Origin: Telopea speciosissima
Lineage: Eukaryota; Streptophyta; Magnoliopsida; Proteales; Proteaceae
Direction: 5' to 3'
Assembly (NCBI RefSeq): GCF_018873765.1
Contig: NC_057921.1
Location: 65,647,557 to 65,711,556 of the forward strand
DNA: 64,000 nt
Shown in pieces: positions 47,401 through 59,481 of this stretch. The stretch's first letter is position 1. Every line of letters starts with the position of its first letter. The position numbers were made by a program, and so were the translations under genes. The notes below the pieces were generated by a model. It did not search any database, was not told where the DNA came from, and worked only from the letters and a program-made list of their open reading frames with translations.

Positions 47401-47468
47401 GTTTTTTCAGGAGCAACATGAGTCCCAAAAGTGAATTTTAGTGAGTCCCTCCAGTGATCTTTCGCCAT
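44444..47468 (-). CDS. CIP1/myosin-heavy-chain-like coiled-coil protein, copy B
   Basis: Exons 47468-47375 and 46506-44444 join in phase to give 718 aa. The start MAKDHWRDSLKFTFGTHVAP and TKNEMENKVKKLLKLIQDGG form the NAB-like head. Residues from about 110 to 690 are an almost continuous coiled coil with repeated LQVRGDQLKDE, SVAGLKKKGRELENR and VTDLRPEVNSLLAQKGELEE elements, and the end is VIRQLCITIKYHLDQIDYL. It keeps the middle block (LDSLHSQKSQLDLQIAERQT through LQSTELDKAVATIEKE) that copy A lacks. It has the most complete frame of the three and the best promoter together with copy A. Expected role as for copy A: a cytoskeleton- or membrane-associated scaffold of the CIP1 group. Arabidopsis CIP1 itself is about twice as long. 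Confidence 0.87.
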
Positions 47469-48896
47469 CCTTGGTACTTCAACTTACCAGCAAATTGTTT
47501 ATAATATACTTCTAGGACAAGACCGTTTCCGTGACAAACTCAGAAGGACAAAGATCTGGAACAAAGAAATCAAATATTTGTCATGATTTAAACATGCTAT
47601 ATATGACTCTGTACAAGAACTAGAAGGACTAGATTATTGCTCAATATATTTGAAGTCTGCCAGCACATGATTAATCAAATTTGTGTGTATGAATGAATAT
47701 AGCAAGATTGGTGGTACTGACACTTAATCAGACAATTGAAATTGAAACTATAATTGAAAGATTTTGAACCTACTTGTCTCAATGCTAACCAAGATAAGAA
47801 ACTATTATTTTCTCCAAAACAAAAGGGATTTATTGAAGAAAAAAACTATGTATTCCTAGTCTTCATATTAGGATGTAGCTAATTTCCTTCATACAACAAG
47901 ATCTTAAAGAAGCAGAAAACACGAGGTTTAACAACAGTGACAACAATAAATAATAATAGTTATTCATGTAACACGCGCAATGGCTTTCGCGCGTGACATA
48001 GAGACTGAAAATACATAAAATGAAAGAGGGAGGAACATCGAAAGTAAGAATCTAAACCATCAAAAAGGGGCACTTCTTTCCTCAAATGTTTTTTATTTTT
48101 GTTATTTTTTGTTTAAAAAGAGAGATATAAATGATAATTAAACGGGATAAAAGATGGGTCGTGGGATGAAGGGTGAAGACTCACCTGCGTCTTTATCTTT
48201 ATGCCGTTCCGTGAAGTGGCTCCAAGACAGATCTAACCTTGAATGCGAATTTCAGCTCTGGCCAAGGACACAAAAAAAAACAAAAACCAAATTAAAAACT
48301 GAAAAGAGAAGAAGAGGGGGATGCGAGAGAGAGAAAGAAGAATAAAAGAGAGGTATAGTTCGACGCTGAGGTTGAAATCTTGTTCTTATGGACTTCATCG
48401 AGAGGACCCGTGTGTCAAGAAAATTTAAAAGGGACAGACGACGGCCGGATTCATGAAACCGAAAATTTTCTTTCCGACCGGCGGAAAGAGACGTGTGTTC
48501 AGCCACGAATAAAATATGAATAACTGTGAATATTCATTTGCAAAACTAATTCATTTCTCACAACATAATCGACCCAGTTTCCAGACTTTAGAAAACTATT
48601 GAAATAAATAGCTATTGAATCAAGAATCAAAGAAATACTACTGACGAGATTGAAGATTCAGAATAAATTTTCTTGCAAAACATCACTTAACCTACCCAAG
48701 ATTCCCGGAGACAGGGAAGTCAAATGAACCAAAAAACTGACGAAGAAGGACCAATCCAGAATCCACTAGTACCTGCGACTTTGAACCCGGAGTCTTGGAC
48801 ATCGCCGCCGAAAAACGATCGGATCTTCTTGAAAATTCGAAGAAGAGTGGGAGGGAGGGGGACCTTGTGACTTAAAATCAAGAAGAATGATTACTA

Positions 48897-49083
48897 TCAG
48901 CGACACTGGCTTCCGTCTTTCCGAAGAAGGCAAGGAGGAGCCATGGCCAAATGGTGCAGAACTACAGATCAACTGGGGAGTAGAGACTAGAGAGTGGTCA
49001 GTCAGAAGTGGAGAAAATATTAAGCCCAACAAACATAAATCCTTCTCTCTTTCCAGGTGATAGGGGCTCTCTCTTTATAAAAG
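48897..49083 (-). promoter_or_regulatory. Promoter and upstream ORF of CIP1-like copy B
   Basis: On the minus strand CTTTTATAAA (49074-49083) is the TATA box; TGATGTCA lies just upstream at 49098-49105. The leader contains the upstream ORF 48944-48897 (MAPPCLLRKDGSQCR, stop). The leader-exon donor GTACTA follows CGCAG at 48772. Confidence 0.5.
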
Positions 49084-49317
49084 GAGAAAAGGTCAGATGA
49101 CATCACGGCTGCTTCCTTTTCCCGCGCTCTGTATTTTGTGTTGCGATGATCTGGTCCGGTCCGAACTCTGAACTCCTTAACTCCGAAAAGTTAAGGTGGT
49201 TTAAACTACAGGCTAGAGATTGGCCACGTCTGGACTCAGATCCCAATCGTACATTGGGAATTTATAAGAACGATAACCGGCCGTGTAGCTCCTGCACCAG
49301 CGCAAGGTTAATGTGAG

Positions 49318-49535
49318 TCATGGATTTAGGTATCGATGTTGGATCGGTTGGATCGTATTGATATCAGTCAAGGTCAAATCTTAGATTGGGTATCAGTAAG
49401 TATCAGATCAAGGGTAAAAACGTTAAACAAAAAACTCAATTTTAATGAAAAGTATGGATAAAATTGATCGATCTAAGCCAATAGGACCGATCCAGATCGA
49501 TATAGGTGGAGACTAATACCGATATCAATCCTTGA
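49318..49535. mobile_element. Inverted-repeat element upstream of copy B
   Basis: This is the unit-B counterpart of the element at 42582-42788, with ends TCATGGATTTAGGTATCGAT and, on the reverse strand, TCAAGGATTGATATCGGTAT. Confidence 0.5.
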
Positions 49536-50684
49536 TGAGAGTGCACACAAAGGCATTGGTTGATGGAATTTTTAATTTCAATGGAGGTTGAACGGTCTTT
49601 TTGGATTTACTTCTTTCAGTCTTGCCAAAGCCATTAAGCTTCAAACAGCTGCAAGCTTTAGTTTCTTGGAGGCTTTTTATGTTACTAGAACCAATAAGCC
49701 AAACCACGTCTTCAACATTTAATCTCAATGACCCCCCGGGAGGGAGAGGAGGGGGGGGGGGAATTATCTCCTCCAGTCTTGCCAAGTAAGAAATAGAGGC
49801 AAGTTGATATGCAACAACGAGACAACCAACCTCTAGAGCTGGCCACCTTTCTTGGATCCTTTTTATCCGTTCAGTGATCATTCATAGAAGGGCATGAGTT
49901 GTGTTACAACCAGAACAAGTCCAGATTTTTGCTTAGAAATCAGATTTGGTCTGCTTTAGTTATGTACAAAGCAAAAGCACATTATGACTAGGGCTGTGTA
50001 TCTACTCTATGATTGCATATCTAAGACCCAAATCTCTGTTATTTGTAAACAACATTTGGTATCTGTTGCCACTAGGGCTGTATATCTACTCTATGATTGC
50101 TTTTTCTTTCGCACCCTCCAAAAAAAAAGGCAAAAGCTCCATGGGATGATGGGTCGATACTTCCCCCAAGGTATGGAAGATTAAATGCTTCTAAACTGCA
50201 AAGAGTTATCCAATATGTTCACAGAGCCTCTTCACCATCTATTTGGAAGATCTGAAAAATCTTAGATCAATCAATATGGAACTTTCAGAGTAGATTAATA
50301 ACTGATTCATCTAGGAATCACAACAGGATTATTAACGAAAAGTACAGATAAGGTTAAGCTAGGTTTGAACAAAACCACTGGATTGATTTTATTTTTTTTG
50401 GGTGGGAGGGGGGGGAGGGTAAAGTTCATTCAAACTCTCTTTTTTTTATTTTCTTTTTCCCCCCCACCTTCTGTTGGGGGAGGTTGGGGGGGGGAGGAAA
50501 TTTTTTTTGAACCATACATAGACTGAAAGGAAAGCTAAATTTTCTATTTATTTTTCATTTAGCTAATTTCTGATTACTCAAATGCAATTGACAAATCCAT
50601 CTGCCATACATGGGAAAAAATGCAAAAAAAATGGAGATGACAGACTGATCCATAAAGAACAACCACAAGGAAAATATGAAAAAC

Positions 50685-53600
50685 TCAAGTCGTCCTCTGG
50701 TTGCTTACTCTTGTCTTAATGAATAATTCCTTCAGATAATCAATTTGATCAAGGTGGTATTTGATCGTAATGCACAACTGCCTTATCACTTCTTTCTTCT
50801 CTTCCTCCTTGCTGAGCACCTCATCTTCTTTCTCTTTGAGTCTGTTCTCCAATTTTCTTGCCTTCTTCTCAAGTTCAGCTACACTTCTCAACAGTTTCTG
50901 CTTCACTTTCTTGTTCTCATCCTGTAACCTTCCAAACACTCCCTGAAGCTCTTCTTGAATTCTCCGCAACGTTTCGATGGTTTGATGCTCCTTCTCTACG
51001 GTTGCAACTGCCTTGTCTAATTCTGTGGACTGAAGACTTTCCTGAAGATCTTTATGCATCTCCTCCATTTTACTCAACACTGTTTTCAATGAAGTAGTCA
51101 CTTTTCTTCCAATTTCTCCTTCTTTCTTCAGCTTCTCAGCCATCCCTTGCAACACATTAATCAACTCATCTCTATAATCAATATTTCTCAGCCTTTCCTG
51201 AAGATCTTCGATCTGTTTTTGCACCACCTCGCGATTCTCCAGTGATTCCTGATACAAATCCTCAAATTGTTTATACTCTACAGTTAACTTCTTGATTCTA
51301 TGCTCCTGCTCTTTCAGGAATTTCTGCTGATCAGAAGAAAACTTCCTAGTCAACTCAATGTCCAAATTCTCCATCTGAGTCTGTCTTCCTGCAATCTGCA
51401 ATTCCAATTGCCTTTTCTGGGAGTGTAAGGAGCCCAGCTCCACTTGCACATCATTGACCTTTGCCAAGAAAGCCATAATTTTAGCTGACCGTTCATTCTT
51501 GTTATCCTCAAATTTCTTCACTAGATTAGAAAGCTTCTTCAAATCCAAAATCTGATCTTGAAACTTTGTTCTCATGAGCTGCAGCGCCTGGTTTTCTTCC
51601 CTCAACTCTTGTGCTTCATGACTCTTAATTTTGATCTGCTCTTCCAGTTCACCTTTCTGTGCCAATAAAGAGTTCACCTCTGGTAGTAGGTCAGTCACCT
51701 GAACTGCCAGATGATCTTTCTCAAGGTACAGGTTTTCAATCTTCTCATATTCAGAACTTTCTTGGTTTTTTTTCTCAATTTGCAAATCTAATTGGTTTTC
51801 CTTAGTGTGCAACGAATCTAGTTCCTTAGGGAGAGCAGAGACGTCACCTTCCTTTTTCTGGGTTTGTAAAGAGGCCAGCTCGGATAGTAAAGCAGTTAAA
51901 TCTGCCTCTAAACCCTTTACTCGAGCTGATGCTTCATTTTCAAACTGGCATAGTTCAGCTTCACTCTCATTGGACCTCTCGGTCAATCGTTGAACTTTTT
52001 CTGTGAGTTCCTGTATTATTCTCTGTTCCTGTTCCATGGTATTTGAAATTTCTACATTTTTTGAAACCAGTGCCATGTTCTCCTCCTGAGCAGAACCCAG
52101 TCCCTGAGTTAAATCAGCAGCTCTCTCATTGGTAAATTCCAGTCTTTGCTTCAGATCAGAAACGTCCCCTTTCAGAGCTTCTAGTTCTTGTTTTAGTGCT
52201 CCATTCTCAACCCGCAATGTTGAATTCTTATCTTTCAACTGATCACCTCTGACTTGCAGGTCTTCCGAGAATTTCTTCCCCTCATCAATACTACTCAAAG
52301 TTTTGTGCATATCTGCTCTTAAAGCTTCCTTCTCTCTGTATGCATCTTTCAATCTCTGCTTCAGGTCAGCAACTACTTGGTCATTTGCAGCTTCAAATTT
52401 TTGTTTAGTGCTTGCATCCCACTTTTGAAGCTCATTTCTATGTTTTCTGCCTTCACTGGCTTTCTCCTTGGAAGAATGATCCGAATCGGAAACTGAGGTG
52501 GAGCTAAGTGATAAGTCACCATCTTTTTCTTCTTGGTCATGAGATTTCTCCTTTAACTCTGCAGAAAGATGATCATACTGTTCATTGAGTGATTGGTACT
52601 GTTCTTTGAAATCCTTGAAGGCATCAAAAAGTTCTGACTCTCTGTTCGAGTTCCCTATGGAATTGTCCTCTTCTCCTCCATCTTGGATAAGCTTCAACAA
52701 CTTCTTCAATTTATTCTCCATTTCTGCAATAGACAGGATGCTTCTTAATCCATTACTTGATTATCATGAACAACTTAAGTTCTAAAAGAACAGATTAAAT
52801 GTCCCATTCTCAAACTAATAAATAACATGCCATTAACAAATTGTGGGCAAAGAATCAAAGTGGAAATTCAAGGTTTGAAAAAAGAAAGGATAAACTGTAT
52901 AACTTGGACACGAGCAAGTAATGTATACAATTAAAATAGCAGTTATCCAAGAGAACAAACTGAAGAGATTAACTCAGGTGACACATCCAAAAGAAATTAC
53001 TAAGAATGAAATAATAAGAGCCATAACATTCAGAGAAGAACTAACAACAAATGAAAGAGAGTACTTCTGCCATGCACTCAGATAATGTTAGTTGACTAGT
53101 GAAATGTCTGTTTTGGGAGTGCTGGCACCAGGCCCATTATAAGGGCATGGTGGTCATCCACAGCTGGTGTTCAAGTCCTACAATGGGTCCCTCTTCAACA
53201 CAGGCATAGACCAATTGCACAGCTGGAATCCCAACCATACATTACCACCAGATTATGTGAAGAGCACAGTATGAGTATTGTTCTTTTCTGTTCTTACAGG
53301 CTCATACCACTGAGGAAATGTTGAAATGATAATAACAAGATAAAATAACAGCAGAATGAGCATTATAAATTGGAAAACAATTAATGGTCACTAAAACCAT
53401 AGGATTTACAAAAAACTAGACCAAAACAGTGACTGAAAAACAATAAAACAAAAACCTTAACATATATGGCAAATAAGAAAATTAACCTACGACTGGACCT
53501 TGGTCGTCAAAAATTAATTTTTGTAGGCTGACAAAATATTGTAAAATTGCTTTACCTGACTTCCTAATTCCATTCTATGTTGTCTTCATTGGAGGAAAAC

Positions 53601-53763
53601 TATGAAATTCTTCAATGACATTTGAAAGATTAAGACCATTGTCTAGAAGATCTGGAGCAGGAAAATCACCATTTTTTGTCTCTATAAGCTGTTCAATTTT
53701 TTCAGGAGCAACATGAGTCCCAAAAGTGGATTTTAGTGAATCCCTCCAGTGATCTTTCGCCAT
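50685..53763 (-). CDS. CIP1/myosin-heavy-chain-like coiled-coil protein, copy C
   Basis: Exons 53763-53670 and 52723-50685 join in phase to give 710 aa. The head MAKDHWRDSLKSTFGTHVAP, the Ser-rich linker, the coiled coil and the end VIRQLCITIKYHLDQIDYL are as in copy B. About ten residues (ILSERADELS in B) are missing near the middle without frame loss. The in-frame codons upstream of 53763 lack an ATG, so MAKDHW is the start. The promoter region has lost the TATA box seen in copies A and B. The frame is fully open. Confidence 0.87.
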
Positions 53764-55086
53764 CCTTGGTACTTCAACTTTACCAGCAAATTGTTTACAA
53801 TATACCTCTAGGACAAGACCGTCTCCGTGACAAACTCCGAAGCACAAAGATCTGGAACAAAGAGATCAAATATTTGTCATCATTTAAACATGCTAAATAT
53901 GACACTTAATCATGCAATTGAAATTGAAACTATAATTGAAAGATTTTGAACCTACTAGTCTCAAAAACAAAAAAGGATTTATTGAAGAAAAAGATTATGT
54001 ATTCGTAGTCTTCATATTAGGATGTAGCTAATTTCCTACGTACAACAAGATCTTTAAAAAACATGCACAAGTCTTAGGAGAAAACACGAAGTTTAATAAC
54101 AGTGAGAATAATAAATAATAATAGTTAGCGCATGTAGCAAAGAAAATGGATGCACTAAGGCAAAATACATAAATGAAAGAGGGAGGAACTCAAGGTAAAA
54201 GCCTGAACTTAGAGCATCGAAAGTAAGAATCTAAACCATCAAAAAGGAGCACTTCTTTCCTCAAATTATTTTTTTTGTTTAAAAAAGAGAGATATAAATG
54301 ATAGTTAAACGGGATAAAAGATGGGTCATGGGATGAAGAGTGAAGACTCACATGAGCCTTTATCTTTTTGCCGTTCCGTGAAGTGGCTCCAAGACAGATC
54401 TAACCTTGAATGCGAATTTCAGCTCTGGCCAAGAACACAAAAAAAAAAACGAAAACCAAATTAAAAACTGAAAAGAGAAGAAGAGGGGGATGCGAGAGAG
54501 AGAAAGAGAAAGAAGAATAAAAGAGAGGTATAGTTCGAAGCTGAGGTTGAAATTTTGTTCTTATGAACTTCATCAAGAGGACTTGTGGGTCAAGAAAATT
54601 TAAAAGGGACAGAGACGGACGGATTCATGAAACCTTAAATTTTCTTCCCGGCCGGCGGAAAGAGACTTCTGTTCAGCCACGAACAAAATATGAACTACTG
54701 TGAATTTTAATCTGCAAAACTAATTCATTCTCACAACATCATCGACCCAGATTCCAGACTTTAGAAAACTATTGAAATAAATAGCAATTGAATCAAAAAT
54801 CAAAGAAATGCCACTGACGAAATTGAAGATTCAGAATAGATTTTCTTGCAAAAACTTCACCTAACCTACCCAAGATTCCCAGAGACAGGGAAGTCAAATG
54901 AACCAAAAAACTGAGAAAAGAAAAAGAAGAAGAAGAAGAATCAATCCAGAATCCACTAGTACCTGCGAGTTTGAACCCGGAGTCTTGGGTATCGCCGCCG
55001 AAAAACGATTGGATCTTCTTGAAAATTCGAAGACGAGTGGGAGGGAGGGGGACCTTGTGATGCAAAATCAAGAAGAATGATTACTA

Positions 55087-55293
55087 TCAGTGACAGTACT
55101 GGCTTCCGTCTTTCCGAAGAAGGCAAGGAGGGGCCATGGCCAATTGGTACCGATCAAAATCCGGGAGGGGAGACTGGAGAGTGGCCAGTCAGCAGTAGAG
55201 AAAATATTAAGCTCAACAAGCCAAATCTTTTTTCTCCTTTCAGGGGATGGGGGGGTTAAGGGCTCTCCTCTCTCAACAGTTGAGATGACATCA
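55087..55293 (-). promoter_or_regulatory. Leader and TATA-less promoter region of CIP1-like copy C
   Basis: The upstream ORF is kept (55137-55087, MAPPCLLRKDGSQYCH, stop) and the TGATGTCA octamer is kept (55286-55293). The stretch that carries TTTATAAA in A and B is replaced here by CTCTCCTCTCTCAACAGTTG without a TATA box. The leader donor GTACTA lies at 54961-54956. Confidence 0.5.
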
Positions 55294-55478
55294 CGGCTGT
55301 TTTCTTTTCCCGCGCTCTATATTTTGTGTTGCGATGATCTGGACCCTTGATCCTGGTCCAAACTCCGAAAAGTTAAGGTTTTATAAACTAAAGGTTAGAG
55401 ATTGGCCACGTCCGAGGGCCAGATCCTAACCGTACATCAGGAATTCATTCACCAGTCGTGGAGACGAATCAATGAGAG

Positions 55479-55707
55479 TCATGGATTGAGGTATCGATAT
55501 TGGATCGGTCGGATTGTATTGTTATCCGGCTGAGGCTGATAGCCTGATACTGATGTTGGATTGTGTATCAGTATCGAATCAAGGGTAAAATCGATAAAAT
55601 CGTTAAAATAAAATAATTCAATTTTTAATGAAAAGTAAGAATAAAATTTTTCGATCCAAACTGACAGGACCGATCCAGATCGGTATACCAATATCTCAAT
55701 CCTTGAT
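55479..55707. mobile_element. Inverted-repeat element upstream of copy C
   Basis: Third copy of the element at 42582-42788, with the cleanest ends: TCATGGATTGAGGTATCGAT and, reverse strand, TCAAGGATTGAGATATTGGT. Confidence 0.55.
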
Positions 55708-57800
55708 GAGAGTTCACACTAAGGCATTGGTTGATGGAATTTCCAATTTCAGTGGTTAATTCAATTAGTGTTTTTTTTCCCTATATTCAAAGTCAAAGAC
55801 CTATAAATCCCCTTCCCTAACTTACAATAGGGTCGATTTTGATGATGCACCACCAGTCCTTCCCTACCACTAACATCCCCTTTTGGACACGTTGTACTCC
55901 GGTTTTAGTCATGTCAATCCGAATATTCCCAATCTTACGCATAACCATGCACTTGTGCTTCATGATTGGTTATAATTAACATTAAACAGTGGTGTGGTCT
56001 CAGAATCCACCATTCTCATTTTCTGATCCTTTGCTTTCTAGATGGGTTCAAACCCTATTCGATTTGGGAAAAATTTTTCAATTTCAAACCCTAAACGATT
56101 TATTGAATATGAGGGCAATTTGATCATTTTATTCTTTAATTTTGATGGATTTTTATTAGAGGGGCATTTTGATCATTAGATTCCCTAAAACTAATGTCTA
56201 ATGTCCCATTCTAATGGATTGAACCAAAATGCTACAATGTTTTGAAAATAGAAGGGAGTTTACAATTATAAAAGCTATAGGGGGCATTTGGACAAATGGG
56301 CATTTTAAGGGAGGCATTTGTCAAAAACCCTAAACTAAAAAAGGCTAGAGGTTGGCCACGTGCGGGGTCCCAAATCCCAACGTACATCGGAATTCATTAA
56401 GTTTTAATTAAAAAAATTAAAAAAATAAAAACTACACTTTAATCAAATAGACTCATTAGGATTAGGGATGTAAACAGATCCGAGTCAAATTACATCTATG
56501 ATTGTGTAACCCAGACCTTCCCCCAACAGATAAGATTCACTCTCAAGCCATGTTTTAGTCTCATAATTCTCATTTCCTCATTCTTTAGAATTTATTGAAT
56601 CTTCAAAAACCATCTATATCATTAGTTGGATGTCTATTTAGATCGAATAAATTTTTTTTTCCAAACTATTCAAATAAAAATTTGAATACCCCTAAACGAA
56701 AACAGATGCATATCGAATTCAGATTTTCGTGCACTCGATTACATCCCTGATTAGGATCTGATCTAAATGCTCATATTGATAATCCTAGTTTTCTGTGTAT
56801 GCATGGAATTTTGGATTTCCTCTTCGTAGTCATTGGATTTTCATGTAATGCTTCTCTAGCCGTCTTCCTCCACATCTTTCATATTTCATTGGTTTGTTGT
56901 CGCATTTAGTTCTTTCAGTCTTGTCAATGCCATTAACCTTCAAACAGCTGCAAGCTTTAGTTTCTTGGAGGCTTTTATGTTACTAAGACCATTTCAGACC
57001 ACTTAATATGACTTGGCTTCATTTAACTCTTTTGGGGTTTCTGAAGTGGATTCGGTTTCAGTATACATTTTCATGGTAGTAAGCTTCATTTAATGCCATT
57101 CTGGAATCAAACAAATGCATTATTTATTGGTTCATTTTTTGGAAAGAGTTCTAAAACCCTAGAGAGGAAAACTTGCCATGCTAGCCATTGAATTCATATT
57201 TCTAATACAAGAATAGCCACTAAAACCCAACCTGTACTGGAAGGCTAAATATAACAACAGCAGAAAGCTCCTCCACACACACACAGCCTTTTACAACTGA
57301 TCGAGTGCATCTGCTGTATCAGAATCCAGCTCTACCATCTGAGTTATCACTTGTTTGGGGGGTACCACCAAGGCAACAACCCTGATTAAGCTGCAACTAA
57401 AACTAAAAAGCCACCTGCTTTCATTAAAAAGGACCCACAGACACTTGGTGCACGAGATTGCTCAAATTACTAGCCATTCCACAGGAAACAGTTTCCTATT
57501 AAACAACATTAGCATGAATAGTTTCCTATTAAACAACATTAGCATATTCATGATATGCATTAGAAATTGCTGAAGCATTATACTACAAGGAGTCCAATCC
57601 ACTGCAAAATCCATTTACAACTGTGGGAACATTGTTCAATTGGGTGATAAAGCCTAGATAAACAACTACGTTGATTACAATGCATTTCCCTCTATATGCA
57701 TCTTATATATATTCTATACAAAAGGTAAAAGAGTTCTGCTATGATCTTTGTAACTGCTATTACTACTAATGCCATCTCCACCAAAGTGTATATCTCATGG
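55708..57800. other. Spacer between the CIP1-like array and TFIIIA
   Basis: The unit-C distal marker ends near 56990. Beyond it a 25-bp sequence is repeated at 57491-57515 and 57521-57545 (GTTTCCTATTAAACAACATT...). The region just below 57801 should contain the TFIIIA 3' UTR. No gene is seen. Confidence 0.5.
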
Positions 57801-59385
57801 TTACTCATTTACCCCAGAAAGTAACCATGCAATATAGTCGGGTCCCTGGTTCAAGACAGAATCCATCAGACTAGGTGGGTTCACCCTCTTACGTAGCAAA
57901 GTCTCCACACTAGGGCATGCCCTTTTACGCCCACCTCTTGGCCTTGACCGGAATAGTTCATCAGACTCCTCAAAATCCCCCTACACATAAATCAATAAAA
58001 GCAAGATATCAGCTGGATTTTTGCTACATGTCAACATATAACTAACCAAATTCATGCTCAAAAGTCAAAACACAGTATGCAACACAGTTGAAGTCTCACA
58101 TCCAGAGACTTACTTGGACATAAACATGGATTCCAGATTTCTCATGATTATCCCTCACATGTCTATATGGGAACTTCTTGTCACATCCACGAATTCGACA
58201 GGCAAATGGTCTGACCTCAAGGTGTGCTGCCTTAATGTGTTGATTGAGATTTGATTTCTGCAAGTAACAACAAATAACTAAGTACTGTTGGGTGGCTTTC
58301 AGAAAGAACTGAAAATGAATTACAGAAGAAAATCTGATTGATGCTCAGGTTCCTTCAAAATATAATCCTTCTTAAAAAAACATATTGGTATTATTGTTAT
58401 ACTAAAAATGTTATATAATGATAGAGAAAGAACGCTTCAGGGTTACATCAAGGTTCTTAATTTAAAAATGTTATATAATGATAGAGAAAGTACTTTTGGT
58501 CTAGAATAAGTTAACCCCCCCCCCCCACCTGCAGATTAACTACGAAATAGAAGTTAACAATTTGAGTTTCTTCTGGGGAAATTTAACAGACTGAAACAGG
58601 AAACAAAAATACAATGCTGAAAAGAAAATAGGAAAGTCTTACAGTAGTGAATGTGTGTGGGCAGCCCCTGAAACTGCATTTGATATCCCCGGACGAAACT
58701 CCAGCATCATGCATCCGCAGATGCCGCTTGATATTCTTCTTCAGATGCTTTTGTCCACAAACCTCACAGGTAACATGTTGGTGGCATGACTGGATATGAG
58801 CTTTAAGGCATTCATCATTTGTGAAATGTTTCATACAACCTGTCTCCCCACAAACCACTTCCACAGTATCTAGTTTAACTGTAGTGATAAAGATTGTCAG
58901 CAAAATTAACAATGCAAGAGCTGTAATAATCCAATACAAGTTAACCTATTTTCATAAGTTGTAACAGAAAATGAAGTAATGGAAACTGGAATAGGACCAT
59001 TGGGAGCTCTTGATACACTTGATATCCTTCTACAAAAAAGGATCAGTCTAATAGCTAGAGAGGGAGGGTAGGGGAGGTTGACCAGTAACGTAAATTTACC
59101 ATGGGAATCCTCGTGTTTCCTCAGCTTTGACACAAATTCAAACACCTTTCCACACTCCTTGCAAATATGCTGCTTTTGACCTCCAGTGTCGCAAGAGGAA
59201 GACACTTGTTCTTCATGAATCTCCTTCACATGTCTCTTCATATTACCCTGAAATGCAAACCTACGAGTGCAGTTCTCTACAGGACAATTGAAAAGCTTCC
59301 CTTGGTGCTGGAGCAGGTGACGGGCCAAGTGATCTTTTCTCCGGTAGCTTGACTGGCAGTCATCTACTGGGCAAGTAAACGGCCT
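57801..59385 (-). CDS. TFIIIA: Transcription factor IIIA, seven zinc fingers
   Basis: Plant TFIIIA is the nuclear C2H2 protein that binds the 5S rRNA gene and 5S rRNA and starts Pol III transcription of 5S genes. Exons 59385-59100, 58878-58643, 58257-58114 and 57980-57801 keep phase and give 281 codons plus TAA. Fingers in order: FTCPVDDC...[13 protein letters not shown]...HVKEIH, HICKECG...[13 protein letters not shown]...[13 protein letters not shown]...[13 protein letters not shown]...HIKAAH and FACRIRGC...HEKSGIH, then [19 protein letters not shown] and a tail ending [14 protein letters not shown] normally has nine fingers; the two that precede [10 protein letters not shown] are not found anywhere up to 61.3 kb. 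Exon 59385 has no ATG before a usable acceptor, so translation must start in an upstream exon. The P5SM cassette exon lies 97 bases upstream. Confidence 0.88.
58403..58490. repeat. 28-bp direct repeat in a TFIIIA intron
   Basis: The 28-mer starting TAAAAATGTTATATAATGAT occurs at 58403-58430 and 58463-58490, 60 bases apart, in the intron between the third and second last exons. Confidence 0.8.
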
Positions 59386-59481
59386 CTGCAGAACACGTGC
59401 ACAAGAACATGCTCTATAAAAGATGATGTTGAAGATTGGTCATAATTAACATTAACAAATGAACAAATTGTAAATCCTTAC

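Larger units (their letters stand above)
37340..56990 (-). repeat. Tandem array of three CIP1-like gene units
   Basis: Three direct repeats of 6-7 kb each carry one coiled-coil gene with leader and promoter. The distal marker sequence (TCTTGCCAATGCCATTAAGC, or near variants, plus flanks) recurs at about 43319, 49621 and 56928, giving periods of about 6.3 and 7.3 kb. The proximal marker beside the ADNT1 remnant (37340-37500) recurs between the second and third units (49788-49930), and related sequence lies at 43920-44110. Homology covers exons, introns and intergenic DNA, so this is segmental tandem duplication, probably by unequal crossing-over. Non-coding identity is high by eye, so the duplications look recent. 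Confidence 0.9.

Noticed and set aside
53764-53847. An N-terminal extension of CIP1-like copy C
   Set aside because: The extended frame has no ATG (it opens at TTG) and corresponds to the non-coding leader in copies A and B.
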